Assembly (NCBI RefSeq): GCF_013167895.1
Contig: NZ_BLWC01000001.1
Location: 3,720,001 to 3,784,000, forward strand
Direction: 5' to 3'
DNA: 64,000 nucleotides
DNA from: Streptomyces fulvorobeus
Lineage (GTDB): Bacteria > Actinomycetota > Actinomycetes > Streptomycetales > Streptomycetaceae
Made by a program: the position numbers and the translations under genes. The notes beneath the pieces were generated by a model. That model did not search any database, was not told the origin of the DNA, and saw only the letters and a program-made list of their open reading frames with translations. Below, piece after piece: positions 34,457 to 43,431 of this stretch (position 1 is the first letter of the stretch; each line of letters begins with the position of its first letter).

Positions 34457-34743
34457 CCTGTCCTCCCCCGATCCGCTCGACGGGAAGTCCTCGCCGCCCG
34501 CGTCGCCTTCCCCATCACCACCGCCGTCCCCTGCTTCCTCGGCTCCCGCTGAATCAGTCTCGAAGACGCCCTCCGGACTCGGCACACGCAGCCGCCCGGC
34601 ACCCGGACGGCCCACGCCCGCGCCCGCGCGCACAAGGGAACTAGCTCTCCTCGCCTGGCGTTGACCAGTACGGGAGGCTCCACTGGGGAGTGGAGCACCA
34701 CCAAGCAAAGGGTTCCCCTGCCGCACCATCTGGAGGGCGTACC

Positions 34744-35606
34744 GTGCACCGCCGGCACAACGGGCTGAAAACCGCCGTACTCCTCGGGGCCTGTCAGCTC
34801 TCATCATCGTCATCGGCAGCTTCTTCGGGCGTACGGGTCTGATCGTGGCCCTCCTCGTCGCGATCGGCACCAACGCCTACGCGTACTGGAACAGCGACAA
34901 GCTCGCGCTCCGCGCCATGCGGGCCAGGCCCGTCAGCGAGTTCGAGGCGCCACAGCTGTACCGCATCGTCCGTGAGCTCTCGACGGCCGCACGGCAGCCC
35001 ATGCCCCGGCTCTACATCTCCCCGACCCAGGCGCCGAACGCGTTCGCCACGGGCCGCAACCCGCGCAACGCGGCCGTGTGCTGCACCGAGGGCATCCTCC
35101 AGATCCTCGACGAGCGCGAGCTGCGGGGGGTGCTGGGACACGAGCTCAGCCACGTCTACAACCGTGACATCCTGATCGCCTCCGTCGCCGGCGCGCTCGC
35201 CTCCGTCATCATGTTCCTGGTGAACTTCGCCTGGCTGATCCCGGTCGGGCGGTCCAACGACGACGAGGGCCCGGGGCTCTTCGGCATGCTGCTGATCATG
35301 ATCCTCGGCCCGCTGGCGGCCTCGGTGATCCAGCTGGCAGTCAGCCGCTCCCGGGAGTACGAGGCGGACGCCTCGGGAGCCCAGCTCACCGGCGACCCGC
35401 TGGCCCTGGCCAGCGCCCTGCGCAAGCTGGACGCCGGTACGAAGCAGCTTCCGCTGCCGGCCGAGCCGAAGATCGAGACCGCGAGTCACATGATGATCGC
35501 GAACCCCTTCCGTCCCGGCCGGGGCATGTCCAAGATGTTCGCCACGCATCCGCCGATGGCGGAACGCATCGCCCGACTAGAGCAGATGGCAGGTCATCGA
35601 CCGTGA
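34744..35606 (+). CDS. htpX: Protease HtpX homologue (M48), N-terminus frameshifted
   Basis: A membrane zinc metalloprotease for quality control. The active site is [12 protein letters not shown], the third zinc ligand lies in [13 protein letters not shown], and [16 protein letters not shown] ends the protein; hydrophobic segments lie at the N-terminus and after the active site. The first 15 or so codons from GTG 34744 are out of frame with the rest; one extra G in the run 34786-34789 restores [20 protein letters not shown]. About 287 residues, normal length. The stop overlaps the next gene. Confidence 0.93.
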
Positions 35607-35995
35607 AGACAATCCTGAACGTCATATGGCTGGTTCTCTGCGGATTCTGGATGTTCCTCGGCTACCTGGCCGCGGGTGTCCTGCTCTGCGTCACGGTCAT
35701 CGGCATCCCGTTCGGGGTGGCGGCGTTCCGCATCGGCGTCTACGCCCTCTGGCCGTTCGGCCACACGGTCGTGGACCGCCGGGACGCGGGAGGACCCTCC
35801 TGCGTGGGGAACGTGCTCTGGCTGGTCCTCGCCGGCTGGTGGCTCGCCATCGGTCACGTCGTCACGGGTGCGGCCCTCTGCGTCACCATCATCGGCATCC
35901 CGCTGGGCATCGCGAACTTCAAGCTCATCCCCGTCTCCCTGATGCCCTTCGGCAAGGAGATCGTCAGGTCCGACCAGCCGTTCGCCACCCGCTAG
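35603..35995 (+). CDS. YccF domain-containing membrane protein
   Basis: A 130-residue protein made of two copies of the YccF repeat, each with paired hydrophobic segments. The pattern [20 protein letters not shown] recurs as [20 protein letters not shown]. The family is widespread but its role is unknown. GTG 35603 lies inside the htpX stop, so the two are co-translated. Confidence 0.9.
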   Translation: MKTILNVIWLVLCGFWMFLGYLAAGVLLCVTVIGIPFGVAAFRIGVYALWPFGHTVVDRRDAGGPSCVGNVLWLVLAGWWLAIGHVVTGAALCVTIIGIPLGIANFKLIPVSLMPFGKEIVRSDQPFATR

Positions 35996-36078
35996 AAGCC
36001 GTCCCGCCTCACGACGGTCCTGGATTCCAGGATCAGGTCAGGCCGCGAACGGCGCTGAGGCGGCGCGGGCCGCGCCGT

Positions 36079-36762
36079 CTACCGCCCGGTGAGCCCGGTC
36101 TCGCGCAGCGTCAGGTTGAGCCGGCCGCCGCGCATCCCGCTCGCCGGGTCGGCCGTTCCGGTGTACACCGCGGGCACCCCGTGGAAGGCGTGACGCGACG
36201 GGCCGCCGAACACGAACAGATCGCCCGAGGCCAACTCCACGTCTGTGTACGGCCGTCCACGGCCCTCGGTGTTCCCGAAGCGGAACACGCAGGTGTCGCC
36301 GATGCTCAGCGACACCACCGGAGCCCCGGAGAGCTCCTCCTTGTCCTGATGCATGCCCATGCGCGCGCCGCCGTCGTAGAAGTTGACCAGCGCGGTATCC
36401 GGCGCGTACGCCTCGGCGGCGCGCTCGTCCCCGTACGCCTCGGCCACCGCCGCCCGCCCCAAGTCGCCGAGCAGGTCCGGGAACGGGGCGACCCGAGCGC
36501 CGTTCACATCTCCGGCGGTACGCGTGTAGCGGTACGGCTGCCAGTGCCATCCCAGGCACAGCGATCTGACCGACATCACCCCGCCACCCGGCAGCACCGT
36601 GTGCCGCAGCGGTACGGGCCCCCGCGCCCACTCCCGGCACGCCTCGACCAGCTCCCGCTGCCGCTCCACCGGGAGCCACTCGGGCACGTGCACGGCACCC
36701 GGGGCGACGACGGCCCGAGGCCGCGGAAAGAGACCTGACAACGGGACACCACCCTTCCTCAC
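36079..36762 (-). CDS. alkB: AlkB-type alpha-ketoglutarate-dependent DNA repair dioxygenase
   Basis: A 227-residue enzyme that oxidatively removes alkyl groups from damaged bases. The iron ligands appear in MGMHQDKEEL (HxD) and in the later His (PSRHAFHGV), with the 2-oxoglutarate-binding arginines in GGRLNLTLRETG. VNFYDGGARMGMHQDK is the AlkB signature. It sits next to a methylguanine methyltransferase gene on the same strand, so the two form a small alkylation-repair cluster. Confidence 0.93.
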   Translation of the reverse strand: MRKGGVPLSGLFPRPRAVVAPGAVHVPEWLPVERQRELVEACREWARGPVPLRHTVLPGGGVMSVRSLCLGWHWQPYRYTRTAGDVNGARVAPFPDLLGDLGRAAVAEAYGDERAAEAYAPDTALVNFYDGGARMGMHQDKEELSGAPVVSLSIGDTCVFRFGNTEGRGRPYTDVELASGDLFVFGGPSRHAFHGVPAVYTGTADPASGMRGGRLNLTLRETGLTGR

Positions 36763-36784
36763 GCGCGCGGAGAAACCCTCCTGC

Positions 36785-37306
36785 TCACCTCACGGCCACC
36801 GGGGCCCCCTCCAGCCCCAGCAACCGCCTCTTGGTCTCCACCCCGCCCGCGTAGCCCCGCAGGGCGCCGTCGGCGCCGATGACCCGGTGGCAGGGCCGCA
36901 CGATCAGCAGCGGATTGCGCCCGATCGCCGTCCCCACCGCCCGCACCCCCGGCCCCGAGGACCCCACCTGAGCGGCCACGTGGCCGTAGGACACCGTCTG
37001 CCCGTACGGGATCGAGTCCAGCACCTTCCAGACGCGCCGCTGGAAGTCCGTGCCCACACCCTCGGCGTACGCGAGGTCGAAGCGGGTCAGCCGGCCCTCG
37101 AAGTACGCCGTCAACTGCCTGGCGACGTGGGCGAACGCCTCCGGGGCGTGGAGCCAGCCCTCCCGGACCGCCGCGCCGCCCTTCTGACCCGGCAGCGACA
37201 CCGACACCAGCGCGGCGCCCGAGGCGCCCCCGGCCGCCCCCGGCTGCCGCTCACCGACGAGCAGCAGCTCGCCCAGCGTGCTGCCGACCCTCGCGTACAA
37301 CGTCAT
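36785..37306 (-). CDS. ogt: Methylated-DNA--[protein]-cysteine S-methyltransferase
   Basis: A 173-residue suicide repair protein for O6-methylguanine. The active-site motif is IVRPCHRVIGADGALRGYAG, and the DNA-binding helix region VWKVLDSIPYGQTVSYGHVA is conserved. ATG 37306 is favoured because the sequence upstream in the open frame is Arg-rich and non-family, and a GGGAG site precedes it. It lies 22 bases upstream of alkB and is probably co-transcribed with it. Confidence 0.94.
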   Translation of the reverse strand: MTLYARVGSTLGELLLVGERQPGAAGGASGAALVSVSLPGQKGGAAVREGWLHAPEAFAHVARQLTAYFEGRLTRFDLAYAEGVGTDFQRRVWKVLDSIPYGQTVSYGHVAAQVGSSGPGVRAVGTAIGRNPLLIVRPCHRVIGADGALRGYAGGVETKRRLLGLEGAPVAVR

Positions 37307-37507
37307 GACCCTCACACTCCCTCGCCCGTAACCCGTCCCGCCCAGCCGAGTCTGCGACTCGCGCCGCCCCAGGACCGGCGGCATTCGGACATCGCGTCCG
37401 GCGCCCGGACCGCCGCGCGTCCCGGCAGAGCACCGCAACGCATACGGGGCGACCGCGCCGCCCGGCACGCCCGCCCCGTCCGTGACTGCCCCGCGGCAGT
37501 CACCGCA

Positions 37508-37996
37508 CTACCGGTAGTTCGCGAACTGCACCGCGAAGTCGAGGTCCTTCTCCTTCAGCAGCGACTGGACGGCCTGCAGGTCGTCCCGGCTCTTCGAGCT
37601 GACCCGCAGCTCGTCACCCTGGACGAGTGCCTTGACGCCCTTGGGGCCCTCGTCACGGATGATCTTCGCCACCTTCTTGGCGTTCTCCTGCGAGATGCCC
37701 TCCTCGATCGTGGCGAAGAGCTTGTACTCCTTGCCGGAGAGCTGCGGCTCGCCCGCGTCCAGTGCCTTCAGCGAGATGCCGCGCTTGACCAGCTTGGACT
37801 GGAAGATGTCGAGGATGGCCTTGACCCGCTCCTCGCCGTTCGCCTCCATCAGGATCTTCTCGCCCGACCACGAGATCGAGGCGCCCGTGCCCTTGAAGTC
37901 GTAGCGCTGGGAGATCTCCTTGGCGGCCTGGTTGAGGGCGTTGTCGACCTCCTGCCGCTCGACCTTCGAGACGATGTCGAAACTGGAGTCGGCCAT
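37508..37996 (-). CDS. YajQ family cyclic-di-GMP-binding protein
   Basis: A 162-residue protein of the YajQ/UPF0234 family. It begins [20 protein letters not shown] and continues [16 protein letters not shown], both highly conserved. Members in other bacteria bind nucleotides including c-di-GMP. AAGGAG lies before ATG 37996. It is the last chromosomal gene before tRNA-Tyr. Confidence 0.95.
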   Translation of the reverse strand: MADSSFDIVSKVERQEVDNALNQAAKEISQRYDFKGTGASISWSGEKILMEANGEERVKAILDIFQSKLVKRGISLKALDAGEPQLSGKEYKLFATIEEGISQENAKKVAKIIRDEGPKGVKALVQGDELRVSSKSRDDLQAVQSLLKEKDLDFAVQFANYR

Positions 37997-38164
37997 GACG
38001 TGTGGCTCCTTGCGTCGTCGAATTGCGTTCGGGTACGCCCAAAGCCTAGCCATCCCGCCCGGCCACACATCCTGATCAACTGGGTAGCGGAGCACCCCCG
38101 GTCATCAGGTAGTGTTTACGTCGTCGCCCAGGAGGTCCGCACGGACCGCCCAGGCGCTGTTAGA

Positions 38165-38247
<83 letters not shown>

Positions 38248-38256
38248 ACGAACGAG

Positions 38257-38297
38257 AGGGCCCGTGACCAGCGGAAACGCTGATCGCGGGCCCTTTC
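38257..38297 (+). terminator. Terminator downstream of tRNA-Tyr, supplied by the element
   Basis: A 17-bp stem with two imperfect positions (38257-38273 and 38278-38294), a GAAA loop and a TTT tail. It stands 10 bases beyond the tRNA end and within the element, so it replaces the chromosomal terminator displaced to 59320. Confidence 0.85.
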
Positions 38298-38408
38298 AGC
38301 ATGCCCGATCATGACTAGCCGCAAATGGGCTCTATGTACCGGTGTGTCTCACCATGTTTCGCGTGCTGACCAGCTTGCGTGGGGCGGGCGTGGGGCAGCA
38401 TGGGGCGC

Positions 38409-39773
38409 CTAACTCCCGCCTCTCAGCGTTGCTTCGATCCGCGCGTTCGCCGTCGCTGCGGCCCCATTCAGGCACTTGGCGTAGACGCGGAAGAGGACGG
38501 CCACACTGTGGCCGGCACGCTGTGCAACCACCTGTGGCTCCACCCCTGCACTGAGCCAGGTCGAGACAGCAGCGTGACGCAAGTCATACGGACGCTTCGC
38601 GAGCGGGGAAGCGCGCTGGAGCGGCGTGAGGGCACGCGAGCGGGCTTCCGCCCACACCTCTCCGTATCCCGTGTCCTGGATGAGACCGCCACGCTGAGTG
38701 CGGAAGAGACGGCCATCGGCGGCTGTTCCGTAGGCGGTGATATGCCAGCGGAGCAGGGCGACCAGGTCAGGCGGGATTGGGATCGTGCGGACGGCTTTGC
38801 GAGGGCGGTGCTTGAGCCCGCGCTGATCGTGCGCCTCTCCGCTGTCGGTCCATGCCGATCCGGACCGGGGGCGAGTCTCCCGCAGCAGCAGCGCGCCCCA
38901 TCCGCAACGGGGCAGGTCGCAGTCCTGGATGCGCAACCCGATCACTTCAGCGGGGCGTGCCGCCGCGTAATACATGCACCCGAAGAACGCGACCAGCCGC
39001 CGGCCTCTGTCGCTCTGCGTCCGTACGGCATTTAGCAGGGCGAGAGCCTGGCGCGGGTCAGGCACGGTGGCAGGGTCCAACTCCTCTTCCACCTGCTCCG
39101 GAGCCTTCCACTGAACCTGAGGAAGAGGATTCTGCGACAGGTGGCCCGCGTCGACCGCGTAGCCCAGCGCGTTGTGGAAGATGGCTCGCTTCCGGCGAAT
39201 GGTGGATGCTGCGGCGGTGGTGCCGTCCAGCTTCTTGGTCAGCGCGTCCAGAGCTGCACGTACGTGCATTCGGTCGCTCAGGGCCGACGTAGGCAGTGAC
39301 TTTCGTTCGAACCAGGCCAGCACCTTGGTGACATCCGCAGGAGGCTCCTCGGTACGTCGGGTCATGTTGAATGCCCAGCTGTAGAGCGCGACGCGCACGG
39401 TCCCAGGATCGGCCATTCCCTTGGTGTCCGTGACCAGGGCAGGGGCAATCGTCGCCATGGCCTCGGCGAGAGTCCGCCGGGTGGAGCCGGGGGAGTGCGT
39501 CCACTTCATCTCGATGTAGTCGCGAGCGTGCTGGTACCAGCTCACCTCGTTGCGCTCCCGCAGCTCCTTGACCGGTAGACCGGTGACCTCGTCGAATGGT
39601 TCACCGCTGTGCACTGCCCTCAGCAATTCCGCGCGGCGCCCTTCGGCCAGGGTCTTTGTCCGGAAGGTCTGTGAGTGTGGTGTCTGGCCGGTCTTCCAGC
39701 GCAGTTCGGCCGAGGACTGGCCGCGATCCTTGCGCTGCCGGACGGACCAGATCCGTACGTCGTACGTGGGCAT
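38409..39773 (-). CDS. int: Tyrosine-type site-specific integrase
   Basis: A 454-residue phage-type integrase for recombination at tRNA-Tyr. The C-terminal catalytic domain has the first Arg in AARPAEVIGLR, the Arg-His box PYDLRHAAVSTWLSAGVEPQ, QRAGHSVAVLFRVYAK with the second His and the nucleophilic Tyr. An N-terminal arm-binding and core-binding region precedes it (to about residue 220). It lies 160 bases from attL, the usual place, and is expressed from the same strand as xis. Confidence 0.95.
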   Translation of the reverse strand: MPTYDVRIWSVRQRKDRGQSSAELRWKTGQTPHSQTFRTKTLAEGRRAELLRAVHSGEPFDEVTGLPVKELRERNEVSWYQHARDYIEMKWTHSPGSTRRTLAEAMATIAPALVTDTKGMADPGTVRVALYSWAFNMTRRTEEPPADVTKVLAWFERKSLPTSALSDRMHVRAALDALTKKLDGTTAAASTIRRKRAIFHNALGYAVDAGHLSQNPLPQVQWKAPEQVEEELDPATVPDPRQALALLNAVRTQSDRGRRLVAFFGCMYYAAARPAEVIGLRIQDCDLPRCGWGALLLRETRPRSGSAWTDSGEAHDQRGLKHRPRKAVRTIPIPPDLVALLRWHITAYGTAADGRLFRTQRGGLIQDTGYGEVWAEARSRALTPLQRASPLAKRPYDLRHAAVSTWLSAGVEPQVVAQRAGHSVAVLFRVYAKCLNGAAATANARIEATLRGGS

Positions 39774-39789
39774 TGTGCTCCCGAAAGAG

Positions 39790-39814
39790 AGGGCCCGCCG
39801 GATCGGCGGGCCCT
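39790..39814 (-). terminator. Hairpin between excisionase and integrase genes
   Basis: An 11-bp perfect stem (39790-39800 and 39804-39814) with a 3-base loop, located 16 bases upstream of the int start and 20 bases past the xis stop. It could attenuate int expression relative to xis. Confidence 0.6.
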
Positions 39815-39833
39815 ATGTGGTTGGCGAGGTAGG

Positions 39834-40025
39834 TCAGGCGGCAGCGCGCTGTCCGCAGCGCTCCCACCATGCGTCCAAGTCGGCACGGCTTACCCGGAGA
39901 TGGCCGTTCGGTAGCTTCTGCAGGCGGGGGGCCTGCCCGCGGGCGCGCATGCGGTAGAAAGCAGCTCGGCTCATGTCGATCTCTTTGAGGACTTCGGGGA
40001 GTTTGAGCATTTTGGGGCGGGCCAC
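39834..40025 (-). CDS. xis: Excisionase/helix-turn-helix DNA-binding protein
   Basis: A 63-residue protein with a MerR-like helix-turn-helix (LPEVLKEIDMSRAAFYRMRA) and a basic wing (QKLPNGHLRVSRADLDAWWE), the standard AICE Xis type. GTG 40025 is selected because AGGAG lies 7 bases upstream. Together with Int it would excise the element. Its upstream region is the TGCGTCA/TGACGCA array. Confidence 0.9.
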   Translation of the reverse strand: MARPKMLKLPEVLKEIDMSRAAFYRMRARGQAPRLQKLPNGHLRVSRADLDAWWERCGQRAAA

Positions 40026-40095
40026 GGTGCAACTCCTGGGGAAGCGACGGGTGCGGATCTGGAACAGGGCTGTGCCTGTCCGAGGTGCGGATTTC

Positions 40096-40301
40096 TGCGT
40101 CACTGCGTCATCAGCGTCATTCGGGGCTTTGACCTGGGGTTTTGTGTGACACAGCGGCCGGGCGGTGCGTCATCGGTGCGTCATGGGTTGCGTCATCGGG
40201 TGACGCAGATGACGCAGGATGACGCAGGCGTCGCTGTCTGCGTCATGCCTCTATCCGCAGGTCAGGAGCCGTTTTCTTGTCTGCATGACGCAGGTGACGC
40301 A
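40096..40301. repeat. Array of TGCGTCA/TGACGCA heptamers
   Basis: Eleven exact copies occur in 206 bases: TGCGTCA at 40096, 40104, 40166, 40177, 40189 and 40239, and the complement TGACGCA at 40201, 40210, 40220, 40286 and 40295. The central six are spaced 9-12 bases apart, close to one helical turn, and switch orientation at the centre. The array lies between the 3' end of rep and the xis start. Candidate roles are iterons of a replication origin, or operator sites of xis-int. Confidence 0.8.
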
Positions 40302-40412
40302 GCGTCTTCTCTCTTAGGAAAAAGGAGGGGGGTGTTTCTTGTAGTTCGGTGCGCCTCACAGCGTGAAGAGGGAGCCGCTGCGCGGCGCGACTACCGGGCG
40401 GCGTTCCGCCGA

Positions 40413-40454
40413 ACAGCAAGAAGAGCACGCCGGGCCGGGTGCTCTTCTTGCTGT
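40413..40454 (-). terminator. Terminator after the replication ATPase gene
   Basis: A 16-bp perfect inverted repeat (40413-40428 and 40439-40454) with a 10-base loop, 23 bases past the stop codon of the upstream minus-strand gene. Confidence 0.85.
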
Positions 40455-40476
40455 TGCGGCTGAGCGCGGCTGCGGG

Positions 40477-41958
40477 TCAGAACGCTCCGGTCTGCTCGTG
40501 TGGGGGCGGGGTGCTCTGGCGGGTCATTTCGAGGTAGCGGCCCTCGCGGGTGCGGCCGGTGTCGATGAGGACACCGCGTGCGGCCAGGGTCGGCTGGAGG
40601 CGTTTGAGGCGGTCGGAGAGGACTTTGCCGGTGGTCGGCCAGCCCTTGGGCAGGGGGCGCAGTTCGTCGCCGCTGTAGAGGCGGCTGAGGTGGTGCAGCC
40701 ACTCGGTGGAGGTCATGCGCTGCTCTGCGCCCGGGGCCATGCTGTCGGCGTGCATGAGGACGGTCTGCGCGAGGAGGTCCCCCTCGATGACGTCGTCATT
40801 GAGGTCGTCCAGGCTGGCCCGGTAGGCGTTGAGCGCCCCGAGGCCGGTTGCTGCGTCGAGCTGTGCGCACAGGTGGGCGAAGTCGGCCATCCGCAGATCT
40901 GTGGGGGTCTGCGCCTGGGCCGCGCGGACCTTGACCGTGAGGTCCAGGAGGGAGCCGAGAACGACGGGCAGAGCCTCCGCGTACTCCGCCCACAGTTCCG
41001 CTTCGGTGCGGCGGACACGGGGGCGCTCCAGGCGCAGGGGCAGGAGCCGTTCCGCGAAGTCGGGTCGGATGACTCCCACGTCGATACCGGTCAGGAGCAG
41101 AGGGCGTCGGTAGCGGGCCCGGAACACGTCCCCATCGGTGAACAGGGCCCTTTTGACGCTCTCCGCCCCCGTGACGATGCAGCACATGGCATCGGACAGG
41201 TCCGGGGGCATGTGGGAGAGGTTGTCCAGGGCGGTGATCCATCCGGCCGCGACGGCCGCGATCAGGTTCTCTTCATCTTTGGGGGCGCGGCGCAGGTCTC
41301 CGCTCATGCCTTCGATGATCCGCAGGAGCATCCGTCCTGCGGTGGACTTGCCCGCACCTTGGGGTCCGGTGAGGAAGGGTGCGGGGACGGGGACGGACGG
41401 GCCGAGGCAGCCGATGAGCCAGGCGATGGCCAGGCACTCGGTCTCCGCGGTGGCGAAGTTGCACAGCCTCAGCAGAAGGTCGATGCCCTTGCCTTCGGTG
41501 TCTTTCGCCGGCAGGGGCAGCTCCCCGGTGAGCTGGGTGCGGCGCCAGCACACCTCGCGCGGGTCGGGGACAGTGACGTCCCAGCCGGTGGGGTGGATAC
41601 GGACGGACTGCCCGTCGCTGCGCCCCAGGTCCAGCCAGGTCGCCCCGTCGAATCCGGGGGCGACGCGGATGTGGACGGGCTGGGTGTCCTCGGTCAGTGC
41701 GAGAGCTTCGATCAAGTCCAGCGCCTCCTTGAGGGCGGTTCCGTTGAACACTCCGCGCCCGTCCTTGTACAGGCCGACCATGAGTTCCTGGCGGTGGCTG
41801 CCCGTGGTGCCCTGGGAGCGGATCGGGCGGGCCACGGGGTGGCCGTTCTTCTGCGCGTAGACGGTTCCCTCGGCGGTACGGAAGTACCGGAAGTGCTGTC
41901 GCGCGTAGTCGGTGATGACCTCGCGGGCCGGGTTCTTCTCGTCGTCGGACATGGTCAC
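40477..41958 (-). CDS. AICE replication protein, P-loop ATPase
   Basis: A protein of about 493 residues with Walker A LTGPQGAGKSTAGRMLL near residue 180 and a downstream ATPase core (AAGWITALDNLSHMPPDLSD, ALFTDGDVFRARYRRPLLLT) like those of phage D5-type replicative helicases. The C-terminal region (WLHHLSRLYSGDELRPLPKG) looks like a winged helix. GTG 41958 overlaps the Prim-Pol stop; ATG 41952 is an alternative. With the preceding Prim-Pol protein it forms the replication initiation module common in this class of AICE. Confidence 0.82.
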   Translation of the reverse strand: MTMSDDEKNPAREVITDYARQHFRYFRTAEGTVYAQKNGHPVARPIRSQGTTGSHRQELMVGLYKDGRGVFNGTALKEALDLIEALALTEDTQPVHIRVAPGFDGATWLDLGRSDGQSVRIHPTGWDVTVPDPREVCWRRTQLTGELPLPAKDTEGKGIDLLLRLCNFATAETECLAIAWLIGCLGPSVPVPAPFLTGPQGAGKSTAGRMLLRIIEGMSGDLRRAPKDEENLIAAVAAGWITALDNLSHMPPDLSDAMCCIVTGAESVKRALFTDGDVFRARYRRPLLLTGIDVGVIRPDFAERLLPLRLERPRVRRTEAELWAEYAEALPVVLGSLLDLTVKVRAAQAQTPTDLRMADFAHLCAQLDAATGLGALNAYRASLDDLNDDVIEGDLLAQTVLMHADSMAPGAEQRMTSTEWLHHLSRLYSGDELRPLPKGWPTTGKVLSDRLKRLQPTLAARGVLIDTGRTREGRYLEMTRQSTPPPHEQTGAF

Positions 41959-42821
41959 AGCCCCAACCGGGTGCGGGCGTTGGTCCACGCGTCCGTGCAG
42001 TGCCGGACGGATTCGCCCTTGGCCTGAGCAGCAGCGAACAGCCGCCCGACGTGCGTGTCGCGCAGACAGCCGCACCGGCCGTGCGCGGACAGCACGGCGA
42101 GGAAGGTCCGGTAGACGGTCGCGTGCACCGCGCTGGTGGCCTGGGTGATGCGCTGCTCGGCCATGGCGATGCCGCGGTCCAGATAGGCGGGCGTGCGGTG
42201 ACAGCACTTCCCGCCCCCGACCGGCGCGGACACACTGACGACGCGCGGTACGGGGCTGAGCGCAGAGGGCTCCTTGACGACCAGGGCGCGCACAACGTCG
42301 GGCAGGTCGGTCATGGTGCCGGTGCCGGGGCCGAGCCACCGGGCGTAGGACATGGTGGACTTGATGTCGACGCCGGGCCGCACAGCATTCGCGGACTGCA
42401 TCGCGCCCCGGTAGATCCAGTGCTCACCCCGCGTCGTCGGCACGGTCCGGGTGGCGGGCAGGTGGTGCCGGGCCCAGGTAATGGCGCCGGTGTTGTCCAG
42501 GTCTACGACGGTGAGCTCGGCACCGCCGGGGTGGTAGGCCACCGCTGCCGCTTCGCGCCATGCCCCCTTCCACTCAGGCGATCGTAGGGCGGTGGGGTTG
42601 GTGGTGGCAGCCGCCCATGCGTGGCAGGGGCGGGGGCAGTGGCAGGGTCCGGGGGTCTTCATGTTCGGACGGCCGCCGCAGGCGTTGTCCCGGCAGGCGG
42701 TGCAGTTCCCGAACGGCACCTTTCCCGCCCGCAACGGCAGGACGGGAACGGTGCGGGCGGCGAGGTCCAGGGCGGTGTGCAGGTGGCCGGGCACTCGCCG
42801 GATGAGGGTGGGTTGGGTCAT
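41955..42821 (-). CDS. Bifunctional DNA primase/polymerase (Prim-Pol)
   Basis: A 288-residue Prim-Pol/AEP-type domain. The metal-binding aspartates are probably in LTVVDLDNTGA, followed by TTRGEHWIYRG and VDIKSTMSYARWLGPGTGTM, the usual order in this family. Cysteine clusters near residues 40-65 (CTACRDNACGG, CHCPRPCH) suggest a zinc site. It is coupled to the ATPase by a GTGA overlap. It would prime the element's own DNA synthesis after excision. Confidence 0.88.
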   Translation of the reverse strand: MTQPTLIRRVPGHLHTALDLAARTVPVLPLRAGKVPFGNCTACRDNACGGRPNMKTPGPCHCPRPCHAWAAATTNPTALRSPEWKGAWREAAAVAYHPGGAELTVVDLDNTGAITWARHHLPATRTVPTTRGEHWIYRGAMQSANAVRPGVDIKSTMSYARWLGPGTGTMTDLPDVVRALVVKEPSALSPVPRVVSVSAPVGGGKCCHRTPAYLDRGIAMAEQRITQATSAVHATVYRTFLAVLSAHGRCGCLRDTHVGRLFAAAQAKGESVRHCTDAWTNARTRLGL

Positions 42822-42906
42822 GCTGGGTGTCTCCAGTTCTCTTGGGTGCTGGCAGACGAGGGCGGTCCCGGATCATTGGCGTGAGAGGGGGCCGCCCTCG
42901 GCGTAG

Positions 42907-43209
42907 CTAGTGCTTGCGGGTGAGCTTGAGAGTGAGTCCGCCGATTCCGATGGGTCCGGCGGCTCCGGCGATGATGGTGAAGGCGTGGGTGGCTGCGTCG
43001 AGCAGCGCGCACAGGGCGAGGACCAGCCCCCAGGCGCCGAGCGCGATAGCTCCGGCGACGGCGAACGGGATCAGGCAGCGTCGCCATGGGATGCCGGGGC
43101 GGTCGGTGTCGTGGATGACTACGACGATGGGCTGGCCGGTGGCCTGGGCGCGGTTCCAGACGTCGGCGGGTATGTGCCGGATGGTGCCCGGCGGTTCGCG
43201 GTCGTTCAT
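42907..43209 (-). CDS. Small membrane protein of the AICE
   Basis: A 100-residue protein with a polar N-terminal half (VWNRAQATGQPIVVVIHDTD) and two membrane segments (CLIPFAVAGAIALGAWGLVL, FTIIAGAAGPIGIGGLTLKL). It heads the replication operon. Similar small proteins recur in AICEs; the function is unknown. Frames on the other strand here look like shadows. Confidence 0.7.
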   Translation of the reverse strand: MNDREPPGTIRHIPADVWNRAQATGQPIVVVIHDTDRPGIPWRRCLIPFAVAGAIALGAWGLVLALCALLDAATHAFTIIAGAAGPIGIGGLTLKLTRKH

Positions 43210-43298
43210 GACGTGCTCCTTCCGGGTACAGGACGGCCCCACCGGACGGTGGCCCGGCGGGGCCTGTGGTGACACTGTGTGATTGTCGCGGAGAGTGC

Positions 43299-43406
43299 TA
43301 CTGGGTAGTGGGTAGTGAGGTCTCCAGTAGAAAATGCCTGTTCGACGGCTCTGTGCGGGCTCCTAGGGTGTCTACTGGGTACTGGGGCGCACCCCAGTAC
43401 CCAGTA
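43299..43406. promoter_or_regulatory. TACTGGGTA repeats and 15-bp palindrome
   Basis: TACTGGGTA occurs at 43299 and 43373, and its complement at 43398. The last two lie in a perfect 15-bp inverted repeat (43373-43387 and 43392-43406, 4-base spacer). A related GTGGGTAGTG follows the first copy. The cluster is between the tra stop and the start of the replication operon, so it may be an operator of that operon, a terminator of tra, or a transfer (clt-like) site. Confidence 0.6.
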
Positions 43407-43431
43407 CTCGGTAGCTCTGCGTGTGAGGCGT

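Noticed and set aside
38379..39035. Plus-strand ORFs opposite the integrase
   Set aside because: The minus-strand frame has a full set of tyrosine recombinase residues; these are shadows.
40096..40301. CRISPR array
   Set aside because: The repeats are only 7 bp, occur in both orientations and have spacers of 1-55 bases; no cas genes are present.
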